From positions 791,473-855,472 of the forward strand of contig NC_088775.1 in the NCBI RefSeq assembly GCF_954871325.1: a stretch of 64,000 nt of DNA, written 5' to 3'. A program made the position numbers and the translations under genes. This DNA comes from Gordionus sp. m RMFG-2023. Its lineage: Eukaryota; Nematomorpha; Gordioida; Chordodea; Parachordodidae. The notes beneath the pieces are model-generated. The model was not told the origin of the DNA and made no database searches. It saw only the letters and a program-made list of their open reading frames with translations. Below are positions 46,416-64,000 of this stretch, in pieces. Positions within the stretch are counted from its first letter, which is position 1; each line of letters opens with the position of its first letter.

Positions 46416-49400
46416 GAGGGTAAATTTTGAAATATTATATAATGATATAAAAAAAATGCAAATAAATTTTAAATTAAATAAATTTTTAAAAAATTTCAAA
46501 TTAAAAAATAAAATAAAATAATAGTCCGTAAATACATTTTGATTATTTAAATATTATAATTAAATTTTTTTTAAATAATATTACAAATACAATTAGAGGG
46601 TTCACACATTATTAAAATATATTTTTAAAAATTAAAAGAGAAATTTGTTCTTTACCTTATCCTATGTTTGAGAATAGATTATTTTAATTAAATTATTCTT
46701 TGAACTTTATGTAAACATTCTATTTCTTATGTTTAGTTATTAATTATAATTAATTTTTTATTTAATCGGATAAAATAGTATCAAAACAATATAAAATAAT
46801 GTTCATTAAAATGCAATTTATATAGTAATATTGTTTTAGATTTTAAATAGATTTTTGATTAAGTTGAACTTTGAACTTATACAAACATTTTTTTTATCTA
46901 AAAACATTTTAGAAATTAAAATGTAAATCTATATCGTTTATATTCTACTATATGTTGTTATTTGTGGAGGTTATATTAACTACCTCAGTTAATATAATCT
47001 ATAAAAAATATTTTAATGTAATTATCACTTCTTTAATTTGAGCAAAAAAATTATTTTGTCATAAATTTTGTTTACTTTTATTTTTATTTTTATCCAATTC
47101 ATTTTGAGATATTTATTTATAGTTTTATTAATTAGTATTTTTAATTTTTTACATCTTTATTAATCGGATGAAAATATAAACTGTAGGATGCATCATTTTT
47201 AGATAATTACTTCCATTAATTAGTCTTATCAAGAAATATTATTATAATCAAAATGTCACTTTTAAGCCTTAATACAAATAAGATTAAATTAATATAACAG
47301 TACAGAGTATATATTACCGGAAAATGAAATCACTCCATTTATAATTTTGGGTTTATTTTTAGTTATGAAGATATTATTATTTAGCTTCATGAGTAACGGT
47401 TATTTAGCTATGGGGTGGGTAGAAGGAGATACGTAAATTTTATTAGAGGTTTTTGGCAACTTTTTTTTTTATTATAAAAAGTTTTATTTTTTTATCTACT
47501 GTATTAAGCATAAATTTGGACACCCCTCCCCCTTCTCTCATTATTAATAAAAAAATTTACATTTTATATGTGTAAAAATTAAATGTAATAGAAAGATATT
47601 TGAGGCCGTTATCTATTCACGGTGAATAAAATTGAGGATAAAAAGTTTTTTCAACTATCAAACATTGGAAATGTTTTACTCTAGTTATTTCACCTTATAC
47701 TTAAAGAAAATCTTAGCGGAGAAATCATTACGACAACTTTTACAAAGTTAGTAAGATTAAGGAATATTAATGACATTTCTTTTATTTATTATTATGTTTA
47801 AATTAGGCCATAAGGTTTTATATATAATATTACAAGGATTGAAAGGAAGTGTTTTTATTACTTAAATTATTCTTTTAATAATATAGGCAATTCTTATGAT
47901 TTTTCACCTGAAAACAGAAAAGTTTAAAAAAGGAGTTTAAGAATTAATTAAAGAATGATTTATAAAATATTATCTAATTGTATTTTAGGTAAGAAAGAGA
48001 GAAATGATTGATTTTCTTGCATTTGAAAGCTATAAATGAATCTAATGAAAATGTTTCGAAAATTTTTAATATTCTAACTAAAAATATTTAGATATCTATA
48101 AGCCTTCCGCTGAACCCATCTTGGGTAAAAACAATAAAATTTTTAAAATTCCTGGTTGTAAAATAATAAAACCCGGAAAGTGGCAAAAAATTTCTAGAAA
48201 TTTCCCAAACTGGGCTAAAAAAATCAAATTTTAAATATCCTATCTAGACTAAAGTCTATTAGAATATTATAGAGAATATTTAAAAAAATAAATAGACTAT
48301 AATATTTATACTAAAGAGGATATCTTAGGTTTGTAATAGACTATTTTGTCTGAGTTGATCGTTGAACATAACCGAACAAGCATTTTTTCATTTATAGATG
48401 ATAAACATTTTTCAATACAAATAATAATAAGGTTGATAACTTACCAATTTAAAAATTAAAAGTTAAATTTATATTTACCTTATTTCAAATAGACTTATTT
48501 AGATTAAGTTAGTTTTATGTTTTAATTAAACCTGATACCCTTTTCAAGCATATTTAAACGGAGTCGGGGAATGGCAGAAGCTCATGGAGGTGGTAAAAAT
48601 TAGACAATTTTAAGGGACGTCATATTTTTTCTATATTGTATTTAAGAGGTGATTTGTAATTTTAAAAAAAATAATTATAATTGTGCTTAATATAATCGAA
48701 ATAATCTAAGTCATTTATTCTAATTGTTTATATATTTTTTAAAATATATTGCATGAATACAACCTAATTTATATTCTAAGCTGTCCATTTGTGAATCCCA
48801 TTTTGAAAATGACGGAAATTAGAAAAATATTTAAACAGCCCGTCAAGTTTTTTCTCCGGTCTGACAAAAGTCTAGGACCACCCTATTTGTGGAATGATTT
48901 TTTTTATTTTTACCCCACTTTCAAATAGTCAAGCCATATCAATGTCTTAGTTAATGGGAGGATATAGGTGCAGGAATTTAGGGAAGTCGTCAATCTGGTC
49001 TTATAGATATTTGAACAAGGATTGAAACACTTTAACTTACTTTTACGGTCTTTGGTTCGGACCCATTTAATAGCAATCAGGCAACCGCGCAAATTATGAG
49101 GCTAAATGAAAATAAAACTTAGTCAAGGCGACTGATTATAGTATTTCTTCCAAAATTAGGTATTATTCATTTATAGTTCCATATCTAGCAGATGCTTATT
49201 TAATTTGTTTATCTATATATATGTGTATATATAGAAGAAAAATATAACTTACAATATCTATATATTTAAATATCTCTAACCAATAAAATGACAGCATGTT
49301 TGTTTTAAGCTACTAAGGTGGTTGAATTAAAGCGTCATTACAATTTCGCAGTTATGATTAGATAAGGGAAGACAAATGCTTTTGAAACATTTTTTTATGT

Positions 49401-51725
49401 ATCCTTCTAAAATATTTAAAACTTCATGAAATTCCTATATTATCGGCAAAAATAATGGCTTTATAGACTCAAATAACGGTTTTAGAAAGTATTTGTATTT
49501 ATATAAAAAGTATTTCGTAATTGTATTTAGTTATTATTTGAATAATTTAGAAAGTATATAGTAACTCTATTATAAATACACTAAATACTAAAAAAAAAAA
49601 TTTTTTAATATTTTGTATTTTTAACGATTTCAGACAAATACAAATACTTTTTATTTTTTATTATAAATTAAATTTTCTTAAATGTATTTCCCCCCCCCCC
49701 CCAAAAAAAAAAAATAAAATAAATACAATATAACACTATAAGAAATTTGAAAAGAAATACCAGTAAAAGTTATTAATTTGAAGCCTTTATAACAAAAAAC
49801 TAACTATTTTTATAAAAATTATAACAACGCTTAAAGGCCTACAATAAGTAAACTTAAAAGCCTCCAAACTCCCACCCCTCTAACAAAATCATGGTTAGGC
49901 AGCATGAAGTTAACTAATGTAATATCTGCTCAACTAAGAATAAAACCAAAATTATAAACAGAGCGATTTCATTCACCAGATATATATATATATATATATA
50001 TATGCTCTGTAAAATTGGGATATTAATTATATAGCAATTACATTATGTGATATGATAATGTACAGGTGATACTGCTGCTATAATAAATATATTATTCAAA
50101 TCTTTTAGGTACTTACTGGATTTTCAATGTTTAAAAGAAAGTTTTATAAAAAAAAAATTAATATTGTAGTACTTAAAATTTTGGCGACCCCAGGCAGTTA
50201 TACAATCCACTCCCCAGTTATAATATGCCTAAAGGTAATTTTTTCCATTATTATAAGACAGAAATTATAATGTGTGGGGAGCCCAATAAGTTTGTTCGTT
50301 AAAACCCTACCTCTGTAGTTTGCAGGGATAAATCAACTCTTTTACGAGAATTAAAATTTTTAAAATGTTTATAATTGAAGATATAAAAAATAATTTATTA
50401 GTTTTCGCGTTCATTTTTTAATTTTGGTACATATAATAAATAAATCCTTAAATTAATCGATAGTGTGTAATAATTATTTAAAAAGAATATCATAACATGT
50501 TAAATATTCTTTTGAACCTTTTATTTTGAAGAATATAACATACGCAATTTACAATAATTAATAAAAATAAAACAATATCGATGGCTCTAAAAAGAGCTTA
50601 TAGTAAAAATGTACCTAAAAAGCATGTATAATTATGTTTAAAAATTTCTAATTGTAATAAGAAATTAAAGGATTTTTTCTTGTTATATTAGTTTGTCTGC
50701 CGAGGATAAGATATGTTCTTTAGAATCGTCTTGAAACATTGATTTTTGTTAATTGGGTTCTAAAATTATTAAAGCTATCTCTTAATTCCTATTGTTCGAA
50801 TTAAGAGTCATCCTTTAATCCTATTTGTATTAAGGTTTAAATGTGACATTTATATTATGTAATATTTCTTGAAACTACTAATAAATGGAATTAATTGTCT
50901 CAACGCCTGATTTTATAAATATTTGCAACCCCACTGTTATCATTTTCATCCAGTTAATAATATATGAAAAAATTTTAAAATACAAATAATAAAACTAAAT
51001 TACAAATTGTACTGGATAAAGAAAAATTAAAGTGAAAAAGATTAATGTTTTCTTTTCAATGATAATTCCATCGAAATTTTTTATTTTTTACTCAAATTAA
51101 ATATGTGGAAAAATCATTAAAAAAAAATTATTTTTAACAATTAATTTCCCATATTAGTAAAATGAAAACAGGATAAATTTTTTACATTTTAATTTCTAAA
51201 ATCTTTTTTTGGGAGCTTGTTAACCTATTATATTGTATTTTTTTTTTGATTCGGTAACCCATAAGGTTTAAATGAAAAATAAAAATAAATTTTACAATAA
51301 AATAAGAAATTTAAAGCTGAATAAATTGCAGGATCAGCTTAATCATAAATCTATTAAAATCTTATAATATATAAAAAAAATTACATTTTAAGGATGATTA
51401 AGGTCATGTAATACAAATAAAAAATTAAATTTATAGTAAATAACCAAAATAAAATAATTAAGAAATCGATTGTTTGTTTAAATAAGTTTAAATAACTTAA
51501 TTAAATTAATCTATTTTGAATACCCATTCTATTTTAATTTTCTTAAATAAATTTTAAGAGTAAAATGAAAAAGATATTATTAACATTATTTTATATAAAA
51601 AATTAAATAATAAATAAAAAAAAATTTTTTAATTAGAAATTTTTTATAAATTTATTTAACTAAATTTTTAATATTATTTTAAAAAAATTTGTAATATTTA
51701 AAAATTTACCCTAAAATAATTTTTA
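46416..51725. promoter_or_regulatory. divergent G3/G4 intergenic region
   Basis: G3 (leftward) and G4 (rightward) start 5.3 kb apart. Each start has the leader core AAAATTTACCCT: 46417-46428 inverted for G3 and 51701-51712 for G4. To about 47480 the sequence is G3 flank (collinear with the G2 flank). From about 47900 it is G4 flank (collinear with 950-2900). No gene is seen inside; the 60-codon frame at 48910-49092 shows nothing recognisable. A C13A12 run is at 49690-49714 and an (AT)n run at 49980-50003. Around 50275-50340, a GGGGAGCCCAATAAG stretch weakly resembles the SINE head at 2950. Confidence 0.5.
49690..49714 (+). repeat. C13-A12 homopolymer junction
   Basis: Thirteen C followed by twelve A. 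It is preceded by AAATACAAATACTTTTTATT, a word set seen in GATAC/GTATT-rich MITEs, so it may mark the edge of a decayed element. Confidence 0.85.
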
Positions 51726-57553
<5,828 letters not shown>

Positions 57554-57815
57554 GTAATAAATTCTTTATGACAATATTTTTGCAGTATTCTCAATTAGAG
57601 TTTCTACAAGGACCTCTCTGGAACCATTAGAAAATTTTTACACAATTTTACCCAGATAGTTTACATTTTTGTTTGTCCTAATCCCGTTGCAAGAAATTAA
57701 CAAAAAAATTAAAATAATAATACTTTTTCGTGACAATATTTTGAGAGATGATTTTTTTTTAAATATTACAGAGAAAAATGTTCTAAGATATGTATAAGAA
57801 AATTGAATAAAATAT

Positions 57816-57817
57816 GA

Positions 57818-57880
<63 letters not shown>
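57816..57880 (+). repeat. (GAAA)n microsatellite
   Basis: Sixteen perfect units. It is the reverse-strand motif of the TTTC array 4 kb upstream. Confidence 0.95.
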
Positions 57881-60165
57881 GCGTTAGTATTGTTAAACCT
57901 TCTAATTTTGGTCAAGCTCTAAAACGGTATTTCCAAGTTTTTATACTAAAATAAATAGCCTCTATCATTAAGTTTAGGCTAAACTTCCTCAAATTACTAC
58001 AGTGAGGAGTGATACACCGCAGCCATTCATAGATGCCATCAAGTTGTTTACTAAGAGTATACATGAGTTAAACATTTAAAAGGGGGTTATATCATTAAAT
58101 TATTTTTTTTGGCATCTTCTCCCTGTAAGCCCTGGGACGTTTAAGTCATTTTTTTATGGTATACTCTTGACCACGGCATATTAGAGTTGGTCAAAGTTAT
58201 TTGATTTTAACATCACTAATTTGTGCGCGTAGTATTCATAATATCATTTTAATTTCTTTAATTTTTACTAATTGTTTGCTAGAGTATAGTACTCTGTATT
58301 TTTTCTTATGTGAATAGAACATTTTCTAAGAATAAGGGCTTTGTTAATTTTTCCTATTTATTTCCTTGTTTCCTCTCCCCTCTTCCCCCATTTTTTTAAT
58401 GTAAGACTTGCATGTCCGCGCCCGTTATAATATTTTCCCCAGTTTTGATTTTTTTAATTTTTTAAATCCTTCTACAAAAGTCAGATTCAGATGTTTCGAA
58501 GGAAGAACTTTATATATCCTGAATCATAATTTAATCTTACTCTCTTCTTTTATTTTGCAGCTGTTTTTAAAGTTTAAAAATACAAATAGAAATTTTATGA
58601 ATTTCATTAAAGTTAATAATATATCAAATAAGCAATTATATATAATCATATTAAATATGATAGAATCTGTCTTCTGAATTATTTATTAGAAATATAAAGG
58701 TAAAATTTTGAAAGGAATACATTTGAAAAAACCTTTAAATGTAAAAACTAATTTATTTTGCCCAAAGATAATAGTAAGAAACAAAAATTTATATTAATCA
58801 TTAATAATTTCCTCTCTTCTACATTTAGGAATATAGGTCTCCACCATATTTCTAAAATATATCTTTGCATTCTCCTTAGATATTCCTCTCATTCCATGCT
58901 CTATTAAACAAATTAATTCCTCATCGTTATTGGGATTTTTACTTCATACAAAATTATTCCATTGAAAAAACACATTTTTAAAGGGAATTGTATTATTTTT
59001 TTAAGTCATTTTTTGGTGATTTGAATTTGAATATTGGTTGAAGGCAAGGTTGGAAAAATCTAAAGATGTGGTTAGATTTTTTTTTTCAAACATAATAATA
59101 ATATATATATGTTTATAAATTTGATTTTTTTTTTATTAGATAGTTGAATATATTAAATAATTTATATTTTACTTTTCAAGGTGGAGGAATAGGTAATTTT
59201 TCTATCTTTCTTTCTTTTCTTTCTTTCTTTCTTTCTTTTTTTTCTTTCCTTTCTTTCTTCTCTTTCTAATGTTTGGCAATTATATTTAAAAAAAACTGTG
59301 AAAAGTTAATTTTAAAGCACGAATGAGGGGAAAAAAACTTATAATTTAAAAATTACATTTTATTATGATATTATTTAAATTAATATTTTTTTTCTTTTAT
59401 AAAATTTTTGAAAAATTTTTATAATTTATTAAAATCTTTAAAGAAAATAAAAATCTATTATAAATCAGAAAATTTTCAAAAGTTTAGGTAGTAACCGCGC
59501 TAGTTTGGTTAAATTAAACTCATGTATTGCTTGAAAAAATAACCACTTTTACAAAGAGTAAAAATCTAAAGAAATATGAGATATAGTTGTAAATATCTTT
59601 TGTATGAAATTTAAGGTTATTAAAAAGTTATTTTTCTAGCCCTGGCCTTCCCTAGTATGTAACTATTTTCTAAGCTTACCATAATATCACTCACCCATCA
59701 CACCGATATAAAAAAAACTTTCCATACTTAGGTTTACCCACAGAAATTAATTTGAGGACTTCGATGTCATCTGAAACTGTCAGGATATTAAAATTCTAAT
59801 TTACTACACTAGATGAACATTTATTATTTTTAAAAATTTACCAAAAAGAAAGCCCAAGGTTGCGTTATGGATGAAGCACAAATTTTGGTCTTACTTTAAA
59901 TTTATATTATTAAAAAATTTCGCTTATTTAAATTAATATTATATTTATAATTATAAATATTATATGCTTTGTATTTTTTTTGATATTTTACTCCTCATTA
60001 TAAACCTATAGAATTTTATGAATACTACAATATAAAATAAAAATAATTTTAAAGATATTAATTTTGGTGATTAAAACATGTTTAATAAGATGAATGCAAT
60101 TAATGCAATGTTCCCCTAATCATTTTTTTTTGAATTGCTAAGCCTCCTGATATAGCTGGTGGGAG

Positions 60166-60351
60166 TAGTGTTGTTAAACGGCTTGTAGCCAGAAATACAT
60201 AGCCTAAGCCTTAAAATTTCGATGCTATATGTATGGACCCCTGTTCCTTCTATGAACTAAATCTTCAGGGTTGCTTAATATTTATCTAAGTGAAGTATTG
60301 AGTTAGCCGTTTTAAAAAAATCGGCTTAAAACGAGCCGTTTTACAACACTA
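60166..60351. mobile_element. intact-looking hAT MITE, TAGTGTTG family
   Basis: A 186-bp element with termini TAGTGTTGTTAAACGGCT and, inverted, TAGTGTTGTAAAACGGCT, flanked by the perfect 8-bp duplication GGTGGGAG (60158-60165 and 60352-60359). The collinear orphan copy at 35090-35110 reads GCTGGAGGGATGTGGTATCC with no insert, which is the empty site. Relatives in this window: about 8256, 9186, 10821, 20063 and 62568. Confidence 0.9.
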
Positions 60352-60541
60352 GGTGGGAGTTGGTATCCATATGATAACAACTTATTTTTCTTAAACATTT
60401 GTAAAAAAAAATTTTAATTATAATTTTATTTATATAGATAAAATTAAATCTTTTCGCTTAAGATTAAAAAATATAAAATTATAGGTAAATTTATTTTCCG
60501 CGCCTTCAAAGAGTTAAAGATCATTTTTTTCATGTTTTCTG

Positions 60542-60588
60542 CATTCAACTTGCGGAAGATAATTTTGCAATCATCCCGCGTATATTAA
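60542..60588 (+). pseudogene. candidate terminal exon of G4
   Basis: A phase-1 frame reads AFNLRKIILQSSRVY and ends in TAA. It aligns with 18862-18899 in G1 and 35256-35284 in the orphan segment. The preceding dinucleotide is TG where G1 has AG, so splicing here is doubtful. Confidence 0.3.
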
Positions 60589-63500
60589 TTCTTGCTAGTA
60601 TTTTATGAACAGAATCTTCACTAATTTAGAGATTAACAGATTAAAATTTATCAACCTTTCTCATCCCATTTTTTTATTTCCTGTATCATACAAATTTTTT
60701 TTTCTCCCCTCCTTCCTTTTGTATCATAAGTGTGTGTCAACCACCTCTACCCTAATTATAAAATATTTTCCTATTACCGTAATAAGACAACTAACTCTAG
60801 GAAATCTTCTTTCTAGGTTATATATTATACACTAAAAAACTTTTTAAAAAAATATGAGGTAACGTTCATCTAATTTAAATCATGTATAAAATTAAAAAAT
60901 GTGATGTTTTAATATCATGATCGATTTTTTTCAAAATGTCTCCTTACAACTCAAAGATTTAAGGGCCAGTTTTTTCCTTCCATTTTCTAATCCTTGCTGA
61001 TATTAAGCACAACATATAAAAATACGACATTTCTATGCCTATTAATTATCTCTCTGCGTAATATATAGTGATAATTACTAAAAACATCTGTTTACATAAT
61101 CCTAGCAAATTGTAGATGGCGTTAAAGATCATGATGCTAATTAGTAAATTATCTTGCTTAAGAAAATTTTTATTGGTAAAATAATTCTGAAAATATTTAG
61201 GGCTATTTTATCTTACTTAAATAAATTTTAATATGATGTCTCAGTGTTAATATATATATATAAATATATATATCTTTAAATAAAAGATACTTTAACGTAG
61301 AATAATTTTACTGGAAAAAAATAGTCATCTCACTATTTTTCATTTTGAAAACGGAAGTACAAATAAGAAATTATACTTCTATTGAGATCTCGAAAATAAT
61401 TATATGAGTTTTTAGATAAATCGCTAAAATAGAAATAGTCCCTAATATATATTACAAAGTAAATTTTTAAATCATCTCTAAGTGCCCCCTAGCGGTTCCG
61501 TTATATTACCCTCATCGAAGGGTTTTTCATTAGTCCTTTATCTTAAAATTAAATTTGAGATTTGCCTGCTTCCCTTTTCCAGCTATCTTAGCACTTAAAA
61601 CTTCTTTATTTTGACAAGCTCAAATTTTTTTGAATTATCCCCAAATTTGTTAGCCTCGCTTCCCCCGAGGTAGGGCTGCCGTTTAGCTCACATGTTACAG
61701 TTTATGAGTATTAACTTTAATTATGATAGACGGTGGTTGTTGAGTACACGTGACGCAATTTGACACAAGTCAATTTGTATTCTAACTTTACTTAATTTAG
61801 GAGAAATTCTCAGGACGATGGAGGGAATATTAAAATTGAATTTTTATTATTAGAAAAATTAGTTAAATAAATAAATATTACCCAAACAAACAAGTTGAAA
61901 AAATGTAAAAATATTCATAAGTCCAAATACACAAACAATCCAATCCTTTCATAGGTTTTTTTTATCGATTGCATGGGCTCATATATTTAAACCAATCATA
62001 ATCTCACAAACCTGGAAAAATCGTTACATGTTCTTTTTGAACAACCAATCGGATGTCTTATACTCCCCAATTGCAATGTGGTAACACGTGTGGTTATATG
62101 TCATAACAGCCTTTTTTCTTTCCAAAAAATGAAATTTAATAATTGTTTCTAATTTTCACATTTTTTTAAGGCTAGTTAATGTTAATAACAAAAGAGGAGG
62201 GAAAATTAAAAATGATAGATAATTTCAACAAAAAAAGTGATAATTACAAAAAAACATCATCCCTAAAATAATTTAAGATTTGTATCTTAGTATAGTTCTT
62301 ATAAATCTCTCCAAATGTTAGATTTGTTAACCAGACAATTTACCTTCTCCTTTACCTAACTTATTCTAGGTAATACCCATAAATGATTTAAACAATCTAG
62401 CCCCCTATAAATGGGGGAGCAGTTAACATTTTTTCCTAATTCTCTCTACATCCTAACTCCCATATTAGAAACCCTGTTTACAAATCCTTTTTACAACTAA
62501 ACTTCTTTCAACATCCCTAAAATTCTATATTAAATGCCAATTTCAAAAATAAGAATCTTCTGGCCTTTAGTGTTGTTAAAAAGTCCGATTATGATCGATA
62601 AAAAACTGTTAGATTAATATTATAACCAAAATAACATTAGACAAGCCTAAAGATTTAGCTCATAGCTGGCAGAAGTTCTTGGATATCTATTTGCCAAATC
62701 TCGATGCTTACGTAATGTTATTTTAGCTAAAATCTTAATCGAGCCGTTTCAAAAAATCGACACAAATCGGACTTTTTAACAATACTACTGACCATATATA
62801 ATAGAAGGTGTAATATATAAATGCTAAGCTTTAATGAATGATCTTCTATAATATGTTTGATGTACACAAAAAATCAAAATTGATCTGTATTATATTATGC
62901 AATTCATAATACAATGAAGAAGTTTATTAAAATCAATCCAAATATTGCTAATTAATTTTTTAAGTTCTAATAAGATGTTTTTAAGAAATAATATGTAATG
63001 TCAGGTCTACTTGAAGATATTGGAAAGTTAATGAATTCAAAATTAAATAATATCATGAAATATATAAAATAGAAGTCAAAATTAGATAATTTTTCTTGAA
63101 TATATCTTTAATACTCAAGACATATTTTCTGAAATATCAAATAAGATTCCTTATATTCGATTCATACATTATTTCGGTTGGTTTAATATTCATATATTTA
63201 TTTATTGTCTATATTCTTTATCATAATATTTTTTATTGAAATTATTATCTATATGCCATATCATTTATTTTAATCTACTATTTCCTGATATTTTTTAAAT
63301 GGAGGAATGCGCTGTTATATGGAGAATTATAAAGTAATATTTGGTAGATATTTTGCTGACAGTTGGGGGTAAAGTAGGAAAAGACGGTAGAGCAGACGTA
63401 ATAGGCTGTTAAAATTGCTAGAGAAAACTTTAAAATGTTGAATTGTTGTTTTATTATTTATATTTTATATTTATAATAATTGACGTGAAAAGAATATATA

Positions 63501-64000
63501 TATGTAAAAGATTTTATTATATAATTATTTTATTTTTCCAAAAGTTAGTTATTTATTATTGTAATTTTAAAAATTTTGAATTTGATATATAGTTATTGTA
63601 ATTTATATATTAAATAAAATAAAAATGTGTTCTGCGTCTCGTTTTATTTTTTATAAAATATTTTAATAAATATCCATAGGCCAGTTCAAAAAAGTTAAAC
63701 AATTTAATGGATCTGGTATGGTAGTTTTAGGAAGAGTCAATCTATGCTAGTGGGGGGGGGGGATCATTAGGCTAAGGTTTTCCTATATTTTACTGAAGAT
63801 CTTTAAGATACTACTTCAGTCCCTTGCCTTCTTACATTTTTGGATAATAGTTTAGATTCTTTATTTTATCCTAAAATTTTTGCCAATCATGGTTATTATT
63901 TTAAAAATATTAATCTTTGCTAATTTTTTATTCAAATTATTGTTTATTATGGTGATATATTGTATATATGGGATTGTCGTGGGGAACTAAGTTCATATAA
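60589..64000. other. G4 3' flank and right edge, no gene seen
   Basis: Collinear with G1 and the orphan segment to about 61300, then unmatched. 61480-61760 is less AT-rich (GTGCCCCCTAGCGGTTCC, CTTCCCCCGAGGTAGGGCTG) and could be a small repeat or regulatory stretch; nothing identifies it. A MITE lies at 62568 and an 11-base G run at 63752-63762. Confidence 0.4.
62568..62787. mobile_element. TAGTGTTG-family hAT MITE
   Basis: Termini TAGTGTTGTTAAAAAGTCCG and, inverted, TAGTATTGTTAAAAAGTCCG. Flanking 8-mers CTGGCCTT and CTGACCAT match at six of eight. The interior shares CTAAAGATTT and AGCTGGCAGAAG-like words with the other copies. Confidence 0.8.

Larger units (their letters stand above)
57554..60541. 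other. region downstream of G4 exon 6
   Basis: Collinear with G1 16177-18860 in parts. It holds a GAAA microsatellite (57816-57880), an imperfect TTTC run (59208-59270), another copy of the GATATGGATAAATTT-type intronic block (58995-59190) and one MITE. From about 59450 it matches the orphan segment. The 89-codon frame at 58408-58677 has no conserved counterpart. Confidence 0.45.

Overview
The window is very AT-rich eukaryotic DNA (about a quarter G+C by eye) packed with decayed repeats. It has no long intact host ORFs, rRNA, tRNA or CRISPR. The transposon mix (FLYWCH/MULE, piggyBac with a C-terminal Cys/His domain, many hAT-type MITEs, decayed non-LTR retrotransposons) suggests an arthropod, perhaps a sap-feeding hemipteran such as an aphid relative. 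That placement is inference. I recognised no retrovirus-like or capsid-bearing element.

The main content is a cluster of paralogous genes built from microexons, too small for ORF finding to detect. Four loci share a 64-nt first coding exon that encodes a secretion signal, followed by tiny symmetric phase-1 exons of 12, 18-21, 18-21, 24-27 and 36 nt with consensus splice sites. G1 is on + (exons from 4051 to 16176, possible last exon at 18862). G2 is on - (30010 to 28044) and is decayed. G3 is on - (46415 to 43397). G4 is on + (51726 to 57553). Their predicted mature peptides are short and charged and carry a conserved GKR/GKK. Sequence and phase are conserved among the loci, and exon length differences are multiples of three. 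The architecture recalls aphid bicycle effector genes and flatworm micro-exon genes, but no CYC motif was seen, so family membership is open.

Layout: 1-4050 is the G1 5' flank with a truncated exon-1 copy and a SINE. 4051-22860 is G1 with MITEs, two pentanucleotide GA arrays, a three-copy tandem repeat, LINE fragments, a nested palindrome and its 3' flank. 22864-25996 is a MULE, and 26065-26760 a hAT remnant. 28044-30010 is G2. 31797-32170 is a tandemly duplicated LINE scrap and 33618-34079 a hAT MITE. 34330-42248 is an orphan + strand copy of the 3' half of the gene unit, interrupted by a hAT MITE, a piggyBac element and a LINE scrap; a perfect 410-bp direct repeat lies at its end. 43397-46415 is G3 with two GC-rich hAT MITEs. 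46416-51725 is the divergent G3/G4 intergenic region. 51726-64000 is G4 and its 3' flank.

G1 and G4 are collinear over more than 10 kb including flanks, so the cluster grew by segmental duplication, inversion and partial loss. G2 and G3 have only 5' halves on the - strand, while the segment between them is a lone 3' half in the opposite orientation.
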